64,000 nucleotides of DNA from Chromobacterium sp. IIBBL 290-4. GTDB taxonomy: Bacteria; Pseudomonadota; Gammaproteobacteria; Burkholderiales; Chromobacteriaceae. The notes beneath the pieces were generated by a model. That model ran no database searches and was not told the origin of the DNA. It saw only the letters and a program-made list of their open reading frames with translations. Shown here piece after piece: positions 34,776-44,512 of this stretch. The translations under genes were made by a program, and so were the position numbers. The stretch's first letter is position 1. Each line of letters begins with the position of its first letter. The DNA lies in assembly GCF_024207115.1 (NCBI RefSeq), contig NZ_CP100128.1:372001-436000 (forward strand), given 5' to 3'.

Positions 34776-36431
34776 ATGCGACTGCAAGAACAATATCAAC
34801 GCCTCTATCAGGCCTATGGCGACGCGCCGGCCCAACCCGGCCTGCCGCAACTGGCCGAGTTATGGCGCTGCAGCGAGCGCAACGCGCGCTTGCAGCTGGC
34901 CCGGATGCGCGAACTGGGCTGGCTGGAGTGGCTGGCCGGCCGAGGGCGCGGCAAGCGCTCCACGCTGCGGCTGCTGCAGCGGCCGGATGAGCTGGAGTGG
35001 CAAAAATTGCAAAACATGCTGGCGCGCGGCCAGTTGGAGCAAGCTTTCTCCCGGCTGGAGCCGGCCCGGCAGCAGCGGCTGCTGGCCAGCCTGTCCCTGC
35101 ACCTGGGGGCCGGCGACAGCGGCCGCAGCCTGCGCATTCCCATTCCGCACGCGCCGATGACGCTGGACCCGCAGCAGGTCAACTCCCGGCTGGAGGCCCA
35201 CCTGGTGCGGCAGATCTTCGACCGGCTGTGCCGGCACGACAAGCAGGGCCGGGAATTGCGGCCGGCGCTGGCCCACAGCTGGGAGAGCGACGCGGAAGGC
35301 CGGCACTGGCGCTTCTGGCTGCGGCCCGGCCTGCGCTTTCACGATGGCTCCGCGCTGGACGCGGAGACCGCCGCCGCCAGCCTGCTCAGGCTCAAGCGGC
35401 CGGACAACCCCTGCCAGGCGCTATACGCCCATCTGCAAACAGTAGATGTCCACGATGCGTTGTCGTTCAGCTGCCAGCTGGCGGAGCCCGACCAGCTATG
35501 GCCGCAGCGGCTGGCCGCCGCCAACGCGTCCATCGTGCCGCGGCGGCGCGGCGCCGACTTCGCGCGCCTGCCGGTGGGCAGCGGCCCATTCCGCGTCGAG
35601 CTGCACAGCCCGCAACGGCTGAAGCTGGCCGCCTTCGAACAGCACTACCGCGAGCGCGCCCTGCTGGACGCGATCGAACTATGGATCATTCCATCGCCGG
35701 ACGAGCAGGATTTTCACCTGCGGCTGGAGTACGGCAGCCATCGCGGCGCCACCATGCTGCAATCGGCCTGCACCTATCTGCTGCTGCGTCCCGGCTCGCG
35801 CATCGCCGAGGACCAGCGTTTGCCGCTAATGAGCTTCCTCGCCGAGCCGCACCCGGTAGCGGCCAGCGACGACCGCGCGCCGGCCTGGGGCTTGCAGCCA
35901 GGCTGGCGCCATCCGCGCCCAGAGTCGGACAAAACGCCGCGGCTGAATGTCCGTGGGCTGACGCTGTTCCATTATGACCTGCCCTGCTTCCCCTCGCTGG
36001 CGGCCGCGCTGGCCGAGCGTTTGTCTGGGCTCGGCATCGCGCTGGAGATCCGTTGTCTATCGCGGCGCGAGTTCTTCGACTCCAGCGCTTGGCGCAACCA
36101 GGCGGACTTGATCCTGTGCAGCGAAATCCTGCACGACGACCGCGACTACGGCATGTTCGAGTGGCTGAGCGGCTGCGGCACCTTACGGCTGGGCCTGGAT
36201 GACGCCGCGGCCGGGCGGCTGGCCAAGGACATGCGCCGGCTGCAAGGCGAAGCGGCGTTCGCCGCCCGCGAGGATGGCTACCGCCGCGCCGGCGACTGGC
36301 TGGTAGCCGAGGGCTGGCTGCTGCCGTTGTCGCACGAACAGGTGGGACATAGCGCCAGCCCGCAACTGGCCGGCCTGCAGCTGGGCGGCAACGGCTGGAC
36401 CGATTTCTCCGGCCTGTGGCTGCGCGCTTGA
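34776..36431 (+). CDS. SgrR-type transcriptional regulator with solute-binding domain
   Basis: A 551-residue regulator. An N-terminal winged helix (about 1-110) matches SgrR_N: LQEQYQRLYQAYG, ELWRCSERNARLQLARMRELGWLEWLAGRGRGKRS. A periplasmic-binding-protein-like domain (about 125-540) of the peptide/nickel SBP_bac_5 type follows (ALAHSWESD, RFWLRPGLRFHDGS, VGSGPFRVE). In E. coli SgrR senses sugar-phosphate stress and activates sgrS and setA. No SgrS-like RNA was recognised here. It diverges from an MFS gene and shares the family with the protein at 48897-50591, to which it is paralogous. Confidence 0.9.
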   Translation: MRLQEQYQRLYQAYGDAPAQPGLPQLAELWRCSERNARLQLARMRELGWLEWLAGRGRGKRSTLRLLQRPDELEWQKLQNMLARGQLEQAFSRLEPARQQRLLASLSLHLGAGDSGRSLRIPIPHAPMTLDPQQVNSRLEAHLVRQIFDRLCRHDKQGRELRPALAHSWESDAEGRHWRFWLRPGLRFHDGSALDAETAAASLLRLKRPDNPCQALYAHLQTVDVHDALSFSCQLAEPDQLWPQRLAAANASIVPRRRGADFARLPVGSGPFRVELHSPQRLKLAAFEQHYRERALLDAIELWIIPSPDEQDFHLRLEYGSHRGATMLQSACTYLLLRPGSRIAEDQRLPLMSFLAEPHPVAASDDRAPAWGLQPGWRHPRPESDKTPRLNVRGLTLFHYDLPCFPSLAAALAERLSGLGIALEIRCLSRREFFDSSAWRNQADLILCSEILHDDRDYGMFEWLSGCGTLRLGLDDAAAGRLAKDMRRLQGEAAFAAREDGYRRAGDWLVAEGWLLPLSHEQVGHSASPQLAGLQLGGNGWTDFSGLWLRA

Positions 36432-36459
36432 CGGCGATCAAGCAGGCACTCGATTGACA

Positions 36460-36486
36460 CTTGAATCCGCGCGGAGCGCCCTTATC
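36460..36486 (+). promoter_or_regulatory. Sigma-32-like heat-shock promoter
   Basis: CTTGAA (36460-36465), 13 bp, CCCTTATC (36479-36486). The consensus for RpoH is CTTGAA-N13-15-CCCCATNT. The spacing and -35 fit; the -10 is partial. It lies 54 bp before the small heat-shock gene. Confidence 0.65.
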
Positions 36487-36539
36487 TCCGACCATAAGAC
36501 GGCAACCGCCGTAAGCCACTGAAACGAAAGGAGAAGCAA

Positions 36540-36965
36540 ATGAGCATATTGCCTGCCCGCCATAGCCTGTTTGACGAATTTTTCCGCGATTTCACCCCGG
36601 GTTTCTTTATCAAACCGCTGCATGGCGACGCGCTGCCTTCGCAGATCAAGATGGATGTTAAGGAAACCGGCGAGGCTTATCTGGTGGAGGCCGAACTGCC
36701 CGGCGTAGGCAAAGAAAACATCCATGTCGAGATCGACGGTCCGCTGGTGACGATCAAGGCCGAGGTCAAGCAGGTCGACGAATCGAACAAGGATGAGCAG
36801 AAGCTGCGCAGCGAGCGTTACTACGGCCTGGTATCGCGCAGCTTCCAGCTGCCGCAAGACATCGACCGCGAAACCTCTTCCGCCAAGTATGAAAACGGCG
36901 TGCTGAGCCTGACGCTACCGAAACGTCGCGGCGGCGGCGCGGGGCAAAGGCTGCGGATCGAATAA
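36540..36965 (+). CDS. Small heat-shock protein (Hsp20 family)
   Basis: A 141-residue holdase chaperone that keeps unfolding proteins soluble. The alpha-crystallin domain spans about residues 38-130, with PSQIKMDVKETGEAYLVEAELPGVGKENI at its start, ERYYGLVSRSFQLPQ in the middle and the conserved A-x-x-x-n-G-L motif as KYENGVLSLTLPK near the end. The N-terminal arm is Phe-rich (FDEFFRDFTPGFF), the site of oligomerisation and client binding. A good AAAGGAG ribosome site precedes the ATG, and a heat-shock promoter fits upstream. Monocistronic. Confidence 0.94.
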   Translation: MSILPARHSLFDEFFRDFTPGFFIKPLHGDALPSQIKMDVKETGEAYLVEAELPGVGKENIHVEIDGPLVTIKAEVKQVDESNKDEQKLRSERYYGLVSRSFQLPQDIDRETSSAKYENGVLSLTLPKRRGGGAGQRLRIE

Positions 36966-36984
36966 GCGCCTCTATCGGCCATAA

Positions 36985-37013
36985 AAAACGCACCGGGGCA
37001 CCGGTGCGTTTTT
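36985..37013 (+). terminator. Terminator of the Hsp20 gene
   Basis: AAAACGCACCGG pairs with CCGGTGCGTTTTT around GGCA; 20 bp beyond the stop. Confidence 0.88.
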
Positions 37014-37056
37014 CATTCCGGAAAGAGGCGGGCGATACAGCGTCCCCTCTCCCCAA

Positions 37057-37080
37057 CCCCTCTCCCGCGGGGGAGAGGGG
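37057..37080. repeat. CCCCTCTCCC hairpin, likely intergenic repeat
   Basis: CCCCTCTCCC (37057-37066) pairs with GGGAGAGGGG (37071-37080) around GCGG; the preceding bases repeat CCCTCTCCCC. Such hairpins occur as scattered intergenic repeats in many GC-rich proteobacteria. Confidence 0.6.
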
Positions 37081-37156
37081 CTGTCCCCCAAATATTGCGG
37101 CTGTCTGCAAAACACCCTGCATGCCGGTCGTCAACCCTGCGGGAGGCCGCTCGCGC

Positions 37157-37236
37157 AGGGTGGAAGCCCCCAGAGGCGTGCCGCCTTACGCTTGGCTAGA
37201 TGGCGGAACGCCCCGGCAAGCCGAGGCTTCCGCCCT
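37157..37236. repeat. 80-bp two-tier palindromic element
   Basis: AGGGTGGAAGCC (37157-37168) pairs with GGCTTCCGCCCT (37225-37236) with one mismatch, and inside it GGCGTGCCGCC (37175-37185) pairs with GGCGGAACGCC (37202-37212) with one mismatch, leaving an apex of 16 nt. This two-tier form is typical of REP/BIME-like repeats. It sits between convergent Hsp20 and pepN and could stop transcription or be a mobile palindromic unit. Confidence 0.7.
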
Positions 37237-37308
37237 ACCAAAGCCCGTAGCGCGGGTTGGCCGCCAGGCCATACCCGCGAGCCACGCAAACCACGAGAGC
37301 CACGCGGA

Positions 37309-39927
37309 TCAAGCCAGGATCTTGGACACGATCTCGTACACGTCCTTGGACAGCTCGGCCTTGGCCATGCGCTCCAGTTCGGCGCGCATCAGCGCCTGGC
37401 GGGACGGCTCCAGTTTCTTCAGGCGGCGGAAAGCGCGGGTCAGGCCGCTGGCGCCTTGCGAGTTGATCGGGTCCAGTTCCAGGATGCGATCGGCCAGGAA
37501 ACGGTAGCCGCTGCCGTCCGCCGCGTGGAAATGGAAGGCATTGGCGCCGAAAGCGCCCAGCAGCGAACGCACCTTGTTCGGGTTGCGGATGCTGAAAGCC
37601 GGGTGCTGCAAGGCCGCTTCCACATGCTGCAGCGTGCCGTCCAGCTGGCTGCTGCCGATCAGCATGAAGAACTTGTCCATCACCAGCGCCTCGTCGTTCC
37701 AGCGCGAGGCGAAGGCGGTGAAGCACTCGTCGCGCTCTTCGCCGTCGCGGTCGCGCAGCGCCAGCAGCGCGCCCATCTGGTCGGTCATATTGTCCGCTTC
37801 CAGGCATTGCTTGGCGGCCAGTTCCGCCGGCCAGGCGTCGTCCAGACGGTTCAACATCCACAGGGCGCGGTTCTTCAGCGCGCGCTTGCCGGAATCCTGC
37901 GCCTTGTATTCGCGGGTGAGGTTGAGCTCGTAAGCTTCGCGCCATTCGCCGCGCAGCGCTTGCGAGAGCTGATCCAGCACGAACTCGCGCACCAGATGGA
38001 TGATGCCCGGATCGGCGACATCGACCATTTCCAGGATTTCGCTTTCGGTCGGCAAAGTCAGCATCAAGGCCTTGAAGGCCGGATCCAGGCTATGGTTCTT
38101 CAGCACCGAGCGGAAGGCGCCGATGAACACTTCCGACAGCTTCAGCTCGCGGCCGGCCGCCGCCTCGTCTATCAGTTGCTTGAACAGACGCTCGGCGAAA
38201 GTCTGGCCGGCCTCCCAGCGGCAGAAACTGTCGCTATCGTTGGCCATCAGGAATACCAGCTGGTCGTCGCGCCAGTCGTACTCCAGCTTCACCGGCGCGG
38301 AGAAGCCGCGCAGCAGCGACGGCACCGGCTCGGCCGGGATGTCGATGAAGGTGAAGCTTTGCTCGGCGGACTTGACGTCCAGCACGCGCGAAGTGCCCGC
38401 GGCCTCAGCCTCGCCAGCCAGACGCAGCGGCAGATCCTTGCCGTCCGCGCCCACCAGGCCCAGGGTCAGCGGGATGTGGAAGGGCTGCTTGCTCTCCTGT
38501 CCCGGCGTGGCCGGGCAGCTTTGCTTCACCGTCAGCGTGTAGCTTTGCTCGGCGGCGTTGTAGCTGGAGGAGACGGACAGGCGCGGCGTGCCGGCCTGGC
38601 TATACCACAGCGCGAACTGGGCCAGGTCCACATCATTGGCGTCCGCCATCGCCGCGCGGAAATCGTCGCAGGTGACCGCCTGGCCGTCATGGCGCTTGAA
38701 GTACAGGTCCATGCCCTTGCGGAAGCCCTCGCGGCCCAGCAAGGTTTCGTACATCCGCACCACTTCCGCGCCCTTCTCGTACACGGTCATGGTGTAGAAG
38801 TTGTTCATCTCGATATAGCTGTCCGGGCGGATCGGGTGCGCGGTCGGGCCGGCGTCTTCCGGGAACTGCGCCATGCGCAGGCCCTTGACGTCGTCGATGC
38901 GTTTCACCGCGCGGCTGTAAATGTCGGCGCTGAATTCCTGATCGCGGTAGACGGTCAGGCCTTCCTTCAAACTCAGCTGGAACCAGTCGCGGCAGGTGAC
39001 GCGGTTGCCGGTCCAGTTGTGGAAGTATTCGTGGCCGATCACCGCTTCGATGTCTTCGAAGTCGGTGTCGGTGGCGGTGTCCTGACGGGCCAACACATAC
39101 TTGGTGTTGAAGATGTTGAGGCCCTTGTTTTCCATCGCGCCCATATTGAAGTCGCCGACCGCGACGATCATATAGATGTCCAGGTCGTATTCCAGGCCGA
39201 AACGCTCCTCGTCCCACTTCATCGAGTGCTTGACCGACTCCATCGCGTGCGCGGTCTTGTCCTGATCGGCCGGCTCGGTCCAGATTTCCAGCGCCACTTC
39301 GCGGCCGCGCATGGTGATGAACTTGTCTTTCAGCGCCACCAGCTTGCCGGCCACCAGCGCGAACAGATAGGAAGGCTTGCGGTAGGGATCCACCCACTTA
39401 ACCCAGTGGCGCTTCTTGTCCACCATGCCTTCGCCCACCTTGTTGCCGTTGGACAACAGCACCGGGTACTTTTGCTTGTCGGCCTTGATGGTGGTGGTGA
39501 ACTTGGCCATCACGTCAGGACGGTCCAGGTAATAAGTGATCTTGCGGAAACCTTCCGGCTCGCACTGGGTGAACAGATTGCCGTTGGAGGCGTAGAAGCC
39601 CATCAGGCTGCTGTTGCTGGCCGGGTCCAGTTCGGTTTCCACTTCCAGGATGAAGCTGTCCGGCACGCCGGACACGGTCAGCACATCCTCGGCCAGGCTG
39701 AAGCGGCTGCCGTCCAGCTTTTCGCCGTCCAGCGCCACGGCCACCAGCTTGGCGCTGCCGTCCAGCTTCAGGTCGGCGGCGGTCGATTGGCCATTGCGGT
39801 TGATCACCAGCCGCGATTGCACGCGGGTGGCTTCGTCTTCGATGTCGAACACCAGATCGACGCGGTCGATCAGGAAGGCCGGGGCCTGGTAATCCTTGCG
39901 GTACTTCACTTCCGGCTGTTGGGCCAT
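37309..39927 (-). CDS. pepN: Aminopeptidase N
   Basis: An M1 zinc metallo-aminopeptidase of 872 residues that releases N-terminal amino acids from peptides in the cytoplasm. GAMEN is at residues 263-267 and the zinc site HEYFH at 299-303 with the third ligand Glu322 in KEGLT. The sequence is of the bacterial PepN type, including [20 protein letters not shown] and the large C-terminal helical domain. It lies 90 bp downstream of the M61 peptidase gene on the same strand, giving a small peptidase cluster. Confidence 0.96.
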   Translation of the reverse strand: MAQQPEVKYRKDYQAPAFLIDRVDLVFDIEDEATRVQSRLVINRNGQSTAADLKLDGSAKLVAVALDGEKLDGSRFSLAEDVLTVSGVPDSFILEVETELDPASNSSLMGFYASNGNLFTQCEPEGFRKITYYLDRPDVMAKFTTTIKADKQKYPVLLSNGNKVGEGMVDKKRHWVKWVDPYRKPSYLFALVAGKLVALKDKFITMRGREVALEIWTEPADQDKTAHAMESVKHSMKWDEERFGLEYDLDIYMIVAVGDFNMGAMENKGLNIFNTKYVLARQDTATDTDFEDIEAVIGHEYFHNWTGNRVTCRDWFQLSLKEGLTVYRDQEFSADIYSRAVKRIDDVKGLRMAQFPEDAGPTAHPIRPDSYIEMNNFYTMTVYEKGAEVVRMYETLLGREGFRKGMDLYFKRHDGQAVTCDDFRAAMADANDVDLAQFALWYSQAGTPRLSVSSSYNAAEQSYTLTVKQSCPATPGQESKQPFHIPLTLGLVGADGKDLPLRLAGEAEAAGTSRVLDVKSAEQSFTFIDIPAEPVPSLLRGFSAPVKLEYDWRDDQLVFLMANDSDSFCRWEAGQTFAERLFKQLIDEAAAGRELKLSEVFIGAFRSVLKNHSLDPAFKALMLTLPTESEILEMVDVADPGIIHLVREFVLDQLSQALRGEWREAYELNLTREYKAQDSGKRALKNRALWMLNRLDDAWPAELAAKQCLEADNMTDQMGALLALRDRDGEERDECFTAFASRWNDEALVMDKFFMLIGSSQLDGTLQHVEAALQHPAFSIRNPNKVRSLLGAFGANAFHFHAADGSGYRFLADRILELDPINSQGASGLTRAFRRLKKLEPSRQALMRAELERMAKAELSKDVYEIVSKILA

Positions 39928-40017
39928 GCGTGTCTCCTTCGGTCCGGCTCGTGGCCGGTCTCATTCATAGACAGAACGGCGCCGGATCGGCGCCCTTCTT
40001 TATCGTTCTGATTCGCC

Positions 40018-41811
40018 TCAGCGATTTGCGATCCACTTGCCGCCTTCCGGCAGCAGCTTCAGGCGGCAGGTATCTTCCGGCGCGGCCTGCAGCGTCACTT
40101 CGAAGCTCATCAGCTCGTCGCGGCGGAAGGCGTGCAGCTTGATCTTGTCGCCGGCGGCGCGGCGGGCGATCTGCTTGTCCAGATCGACAGCCTTCAGCTT
40201 GTCCACCGCCACCACCACGTCGCCGCCAGACAGGCCGGCAGCCTGGGCCGCGCCGCCATCCAGCACATGGGTCAGCTTGACGCCGGCGGCCTCGGCCGCG
40301 CCGCGCGCGCCTAGGGTCAGCGGCGCCGGCTTGCCGGCGAAGGCGTCCACCACGCCGCCGCGATCAGACGCGCCCTGGCCGGCTTCAAACTTCAATTCGA
40401 TGCCCTGGCTGGCCAGCAGTTCCGCCAACGGCAGGTCCTGCGTGCTGCGCAAGGCCAGATCGAAGAAAGGCTTGAGCTTGAGGCCGGTGGTTTCGATGGC
40501 GATCTTTTCCCACTCGTCTTCTTGCAGGCCCTTGCCGTCGGCCAGCCACTTGGCCCACAAGGCGCGCATCACGTCATCCAGAGACTGCTTGCCCTTGCTG
40601 TCGCGGCGGATCAGCAGGTCCAGCGCCAGCGCGGCCAGCGAGCCCTTGGTGTAATAGCTGACGATGCTGTTGGGGCTGTTTTCGTCCTGGCGGTAGTACT
40701 TGGTCCAGGCCTCGAAGCTCGACTGCTCCAGCGTCTGCTTCATTCTGCCCGCGCCGCGTTGCACGCCGGTGATGGTTTCGGCCAACAGGCCCAGATAGCG
40801 CTTCTCGTCGATCAGGCCGCTGCGCACCAGCGCCAAATCGTCGTAATAGGAGGTGATGCCTTCGAAGGCCCACAGCAGCCGGGTCATGCCCTCGCGGTTC
40901 AGATCGTACGGCACAAACGCCGCCGGCTTCATCCGCTTGACGTTCCAGCTGTGGAAGTATTCGTGGCTGATCAGGCCCAGCAGCTTCAGATAGCCGTCGC
41001 TGATCTCGGCCGCGCCCGGCGCCGGCAGGTCGTCGCGATTGGCCACCAGCGCGGTGGAGGCGCGATGCTCCAGACCGCCGTAGATGTCCTTGCCGACAAA
41101 CAGCATGAACACGTAACGGTCGAACGGCGCCGGCTCGCCGAACAGCTTGATCTGGTATTCGCAGATCTTCTTGGTGTCTTCGGCCAGGCGCTTCAGATCG
41201 GCCTGGAAGCGGCCGGAGACGACGAATTCGTGCGGCACGCCGCAGGCCTTGAAGCTGACCTTGTGGAAATCGCCCAGCTCCACCGGGTGATCGATCAGTT
41301 CGTCATAGTTGGCCGCGCGGTAAGCGCCGAAGCCGCTCTTTTTCTTGACGTCCGCTGCCGGCAGGCTGGTGGCGACTTTCCAATCGGCATAGGCCTTGCC
41401 TTCCGGCGCGTGTATCTCCACCGCGCAGGGCTCGTTCTCATAGCCCTCCGCCGCCAGAAACACGCTGGTGCCGTTGAAGAAGCCGCGCTCGGCGTCCAGA
41501 TAGGCGCCGCGCACCGACAGGTCGAACGCATACACTTGATAGCGCAGCGTCAGCGCGCCCTTGGCCGGCTCAGCCTGCCAACGGTTCTTTTCCAGCTGAC
41601 GCACGGCGACTGCCTTGCCTGCCGATTCAGCCGACAACTGGATGATGTGCCTGGAAAATTCACGGATCATATAACTTCCGGGAATCCACGTCGGCAAGAA
41701 AAACACCTGGCCATTTTTGGCTGGATGCAAAACAGTGGCGGAAACCTCGAACAGGTGCGCCTCCGGCGAAACCGGGCGCAGAGAATAGCTAACGGGGGGG
41801 ACTGTGTTCAT
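40018..41811 (-). CDS. M61 family metallopeptidase with PDZ domain
   Basis: A 597-residue peptidase of the M61 glycyl-aminopeptidase family. The zinc motif HEYFHSW is at residues 283-289; the N-terminal beta domain carries the WIPGSYMIREFSRHI segment; a C-terminal PDZ domain (about residues 490-565) includes LTHVLDGGAAQAAGLSGGDVVVAVD. M61 enzymes favour N-terminal glycine in some bacteria; the PDZ domain probably handles substrate. No signal peptide is apparent, so it is likely cytoplasmic. It precedes pepN on the same strand, and an FNR box lies upstream but points the other way. Confidence 0.93.
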   Translation of the reverse strand: MNTVPPVSYSLRPVSPEAHLFEVSATVLHPAKNGQVFFLPTWIPGSYMIREFSRHIIQLSAESAGKAVAVRQLEKNRWQAEPAKGALTLRYQVYAFDLSVRGAYLDAERGFFNGTSVFLAAEGYENEPCAVEIHAPEGKAYADWKVATSLPAADVKKKSGFGAYRAANYDELIDHPVELGDFHKVSFKACGVPHEFVVSGRFQADLKRLAEDTKKICEYQIKLFGEPAPFDRYVFMLFVGKDIYGGLEHRASTALVANRDDLPAPGAAEISDGYLKLLGLISHEYFHSWNVKRMKPAAFVPYDLNREGMTRLLWAFEGITSYYDDLALVRSGLIDEKRYLGLLAETITGVQRGAGRMKQTLEQSSFEAWTKYYRQDENSPNSIVSYYTKGSLAALALDLLIRRDSKGKQSLDDVMRALWAKWLADGKGLQEDEWEKIAIETTGLKLKPFFDLALRSTQDLPLAELLASQGIELKFEAGQGASDRGGVVDAFAGKPAPLTLGARGAAEAAGVKLTHVLDGGAAQAAGLSGGDVVVAVDKLKAVDLDKQIARRAAGDKIKLHAFRRDELMSFEVTLQAAPEDTCRLKLLPEGGKWIANR

Positions 41812-42259
41812 GATCTGCCTGCAAGCGTTGCAAAACTTGATGATTTTAGCATTTCCGCGAGTTTCGCGGCACGACTCATGGCGTATTGATCCATATCAAT
41901 AAGACTTGTCTGCATGCCAATACAATTGCATCGAGTGGCAATATGGACTGTCATATCGCCATCCGTGAAGTCAAGCAAGAAAGGACATACTAGGACCGCG
42001 GCATGCCGCCATGCAACTGGCTTGAAAAAGCCAATTGATCTAGAATTGCGGCATTCTAAAAAAGGTTTTTGGTGCTGTCGAAAAGGCTTGGAAGCTGCTA
42101 ATACAGACATCAAAGCTTATCGATACAGGTCAAGCACTCCTTGCCTTTTACGTTCGGTTCCCGCGACCTGGGCCACCCTGTCGAGATTGGGATGCAGGGC
42201 CAAAGTTCAAGTCGCCATGGTTTGTCTGTTCTGAGTTAGCAACCTTGGAGAAAACCTTA
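41812..42259. other. Long leader and control region between M61 and ccoN
   Basis: About 450 bp with no convincing gene. It contains the FNR promoter at 41886-41926 and, after it, about 325 bp of untranslated leader to ccoN. A 106-codon frame across the leader (41914-42234) has no ribosome site and unusual composition; I do not call it. Confidence 0.5.
41886..41926 (+). promoter_or_regulatory. Class II FNR-dependent promoter of the cco operon
   Basis: A perfect FNR box TTGAT-CCAT-ATCAA (41886-41899) is followed by TACAAT (41921-41926), which predicts a start near 41934. The box centre is then 41.5 bp upstream of the start, the exact class II activation distance. It drives the plus strand towards ccoN. 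Confidence 0.8.
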
Positions 42260-43684
42260 ATGGATACGCAACCCACTTATAACTATAAGGTGGTGCGCCA
42301 ATTTGCCATCATGACCGTTGTTTGGGGCATTGTCGGCATGTTGGTGGGCGTCATTATCGCGGCCCAGCTGGTGTGGCCGGAGCTCAATTTCGGGCCCTGG
42401 TTCCACTTTGGCCGCCTGCGCCCGCTGCACACCAACGCCGTCATCTTCGCCTTCGGCGGCTGCGGCCTCTTCGCCACCTCCTACTACGTGGTGCAACGCA
42501 CCTGTAACGTGCGCCTGATCTCCGACAAGCTGGCCGCCTTCACCTTCTGGATGTGGCAATTGATCATCGTGCTGGCCGCCATCACGCTGCCGCTGGGCAT
42601 CACCTTCGGCAAGGAATACGCCGAACTGGAATGGCCGATCAAGCTGATGATCGCCGTCACCTGGGTGGTGTACGCCATCGTGTTCTTCGGCACCATCGCC
42701 ATCCGAAAGGTCAAGCACATCTACGTGGCCAACTGGTTCTACGGCGCCTTCATCCTGGCGGTGGCCTTGCTGCACATCGTCAACTCCGCCTTCATTCCGG
42801 TGACGCTGACCAAGTCCTACTCGGTTTACGCCGGCGCGGTCGACGCGATGGTGCAATGGTGGTACGGCCACAACGCCGTGGGTTTCTTCCTGACCGCAGC
42901 CTTCCTGGGCATGATGTACTACTTCGTTCCCAAGCAAGCGGGCCGTCCGGTTTACTCCTATCGTCTGTCCGTGGTGCACTTCTGGGCGCTGATCTTCACT
43001 TACATGTGGGCCGGCCCTCACCACTTGCACTACACCGCTCTGCCCGACTGGACCCAATCCATCGGCATGGTGTTTTCGCTGATCCTGCTGGCGCCTAGCT
43101 GGGGCGGCATGATCAACGGCATCATGACCCTGTCCGGCGCCTGGCATAAGCTGCGCACCGACCCGGTGCTGAAGTTCCTGGTGGTTTCGCTGTCGTTCTA
43201 CGGCATGTCCACCTTTGAAGGCCCGATGATGTCGATCAAGACCGTCAACGCGCTGTCCCACTACACCGACTGGACCATCGGCCACGTGCACTCCGGCGCG
43301 CTGGGCTGGGTGGGCTTCATCACCATCGGCTCGATGTACTACCTGATCCCGCGCCTGTTCGGCCGCGAATCCATGCACAGCGTCAAGCTGATCGAGGCGC
43401 ACTTCTGGCTCGCCACCGTCGGCGTGGTGCTGTATATCGCCGCGCTGTGGATTTCCGGCGTGACCCAGGGCCTGATGTGGCGCGCGCTGAACGCAGACGG
43501 CACTTTGACCTATGCCTTCGTTGAAGCCGTCAAAGCCAGCTATCCGTACTATTTCGTGCGCTTCCTGGGCGGTTCCCTGTACCTGCTGGGCATGCTGCTG
43601 ATGGCTTACAACACCTTCCGCACCGTCTCCTCCGGCCGCGCCGTGGATGCCAAGATCCCGGCCATCACCGCTGAAGCTCACTAA
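42260..43684 (+). CDS. ccoN: cbb3-type cytochrome c oxidase subunit I
   Basis: Catalytic subunit of the high-affinity terminal oxidase, with the low-spin heme b and the heme b3-CuB centre, in the inner membrane. The 474-residue protein has the expected 12 or more membrane helices and the histidine motifs [28 protein letters not shown] and [10 protein letters not shown] that ligate the metals. The start at 42260 follows GGAG at 42247-42250; a TTG five codons upstream is also in frame but less likely. First gene of ccoNOQP-GH under FNR control. Confidence 0.97.
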   Translation: MDTQPTYNYKVVRQFAIMTVVWGIVGMLVGVIIAAQLVWPELNFGPWFHFGRLRPLHTNAVIFAFGGCGLFATSYYVVQRTCNVRLISDKLAAFTFWMWQLIIVLAAITLPLGITFGKEYAELEWPIKLMIAVTWVVYAIVFFGTIAIRKVKHIYVANWFYGAFILAVALLHIVNSAFIPVTLTKSYSVYAGAVDAMVQWWYGHNAVGFFLTAAFLGMMYYFVPKQAGRPVYSYRLSVVHFWALIFTYMWAGPHHLHYTALPDWTQSIGMVFSLILLAPSWGGMINGIMTLSGAWHKLRTDPVLKFLVVSLSFYGMSTFEGPMMSIKTVNALSHYTDWTIGHVHSGALGWVGFITIGSMYYLIPRLFGRESMHSVKLIEAHFWLATVGVVLYIAALWISGVTQGLMWRALNADGTLTYAFVEAVKASYPYYFVRFLGGSLYLLGMLLMAYNTFRTVSSGRAVDAKIPAITAEAH

Positions 43685-43702
43685 GGAGGCGAAGGAAAAA
43701 TC

Positions 43703-44317
43703 ATGGACAAAATCCAGAAACTGATCGAAGAACATGTGGGTTGGCTGATCGTGCTGACCCTGCTGGTGGTCAGCGTGGCCGGCCTGGTGGAAATCCTGCC
43801 GCTGGCCTTCCAGAAATCGGTGACCGAGCCGGTGGCCGGCGTCAAGCCCTACACCGCGCTGCAGCTGGCGGGCCGCGACATCTACATCCGCGAAGGCTGC
43901 TACAACTGCCACTCGCAGATGATCCGCCCGTTCCGCGCCGAAACCGAACGCTACGGCCACTACTCCGTCGCCGGCGAATCGGTGTACGACCACCCGTTCC
44001 AATGGGGCTCCAAGCGCACCGGTCCGGACCTGGCCCGCGTGGGCGGCCGCTATTCCGATGAATGGCACCGCGTGCACTTGAACAACCCGCGCGACGTGGT
44101 GCCGGAATCGAACATGCCGGCCTTCCCGTGGCTGTCCAAGAACCTGGTGGACGCCGACATCTTGCCGGCCAAGATGACCGCGCTGCGCCATGTCGGCGTG
44201 CCGTACACCGACAAGGACATCGCCGAAGCCAAGTCGCAAGCCGAGGGCAAGTCCGAGATGGACGCGCTGGTCGCCTACCTGCAAGGCCTGGGTCTTGCGC
44301 TAAAGAATGTGCGTTGA
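43703..44317 (+). CDS. ccoO: cbb3-type cytochrome c oxidase subunit II
   Basis: A membrane-anchored monoheme cytochrome c subunit of 204 residues. One N-terminal transmembrane helix (about 12-34) is followed by a periplasmic domain with heme motif CYNCH at residues 66-70 and a Met ligand in ESNMPAFPW. The stretch [15 protein letters not shown] after the heme motif is diagnostic of CcoO. It starts 18 bp after ccoN. Confidence 0.96.
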   Translation: MDKIQKLIEEHVGWLIVLTLLVVSVAGLVEILPLAFQKSVTEPVAGVKPYTALQLAGRDIYIREGCYNCHSQMIRPFRAETERYGHYSVAGESVYDHPFQWGSKRTGPDLARVGGRYSDEWHRVHLNNPRDVVPESNMPAFPWLSKNLVDADILPAKMTALRHVGVPYTDKDIAEAKSQAEGKSEMDALVAYLQGLGLALKNVR

Positions 44318-44320
44318 GCC

Positions 44321-44512
44321 ATGGACTGGGTCACATTCGGGCGCTCGCTGTTCACGGTGGTCTGCTTCGCGTTTTTCATCCTGGTGCTGATCATCGCCTA
44401 TAGCAAGCGCTCCAAAAACCGGTACGAGGAAGCGGCCAACCTGCCCTTCCTGGACGACGACAAGGTGCAGGAAGCGCAACAAGACATGGCTTCCAACGGA
44501 GCAAGAAAATGA
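44321..44512 (+). CDS. ccoQ: cbb3-type oxidase small subunit CcoQ
   Basis: A 63-residue single-span membrane protein that stabilises the cbb3 complex. One helix (FTVVCFAFFILVLIIAYS) is followed by a charged tail (KRSKNRYEEAANLPFLDDD). The position between ccoO and ccoP and the pattern AY(S/K)-K-RY-EAA-LPF-DD identify it. Its last four bases overlap ccoP (ATGA). Confidence 0.93.
   Translation: MDWVTFGRSLFTVVCFAFFILVLIIAYSKRSKNRYEEAANLPFLDDDKVQEAQQDMASNGARK

Noticed and set aside
41914..42234. 106-codon ORF in the ccoN leader
   Set aside because: No ribosome site, low-complexity basic and Cys-rich composition, and it lies within the region I read as the untranslated leader.
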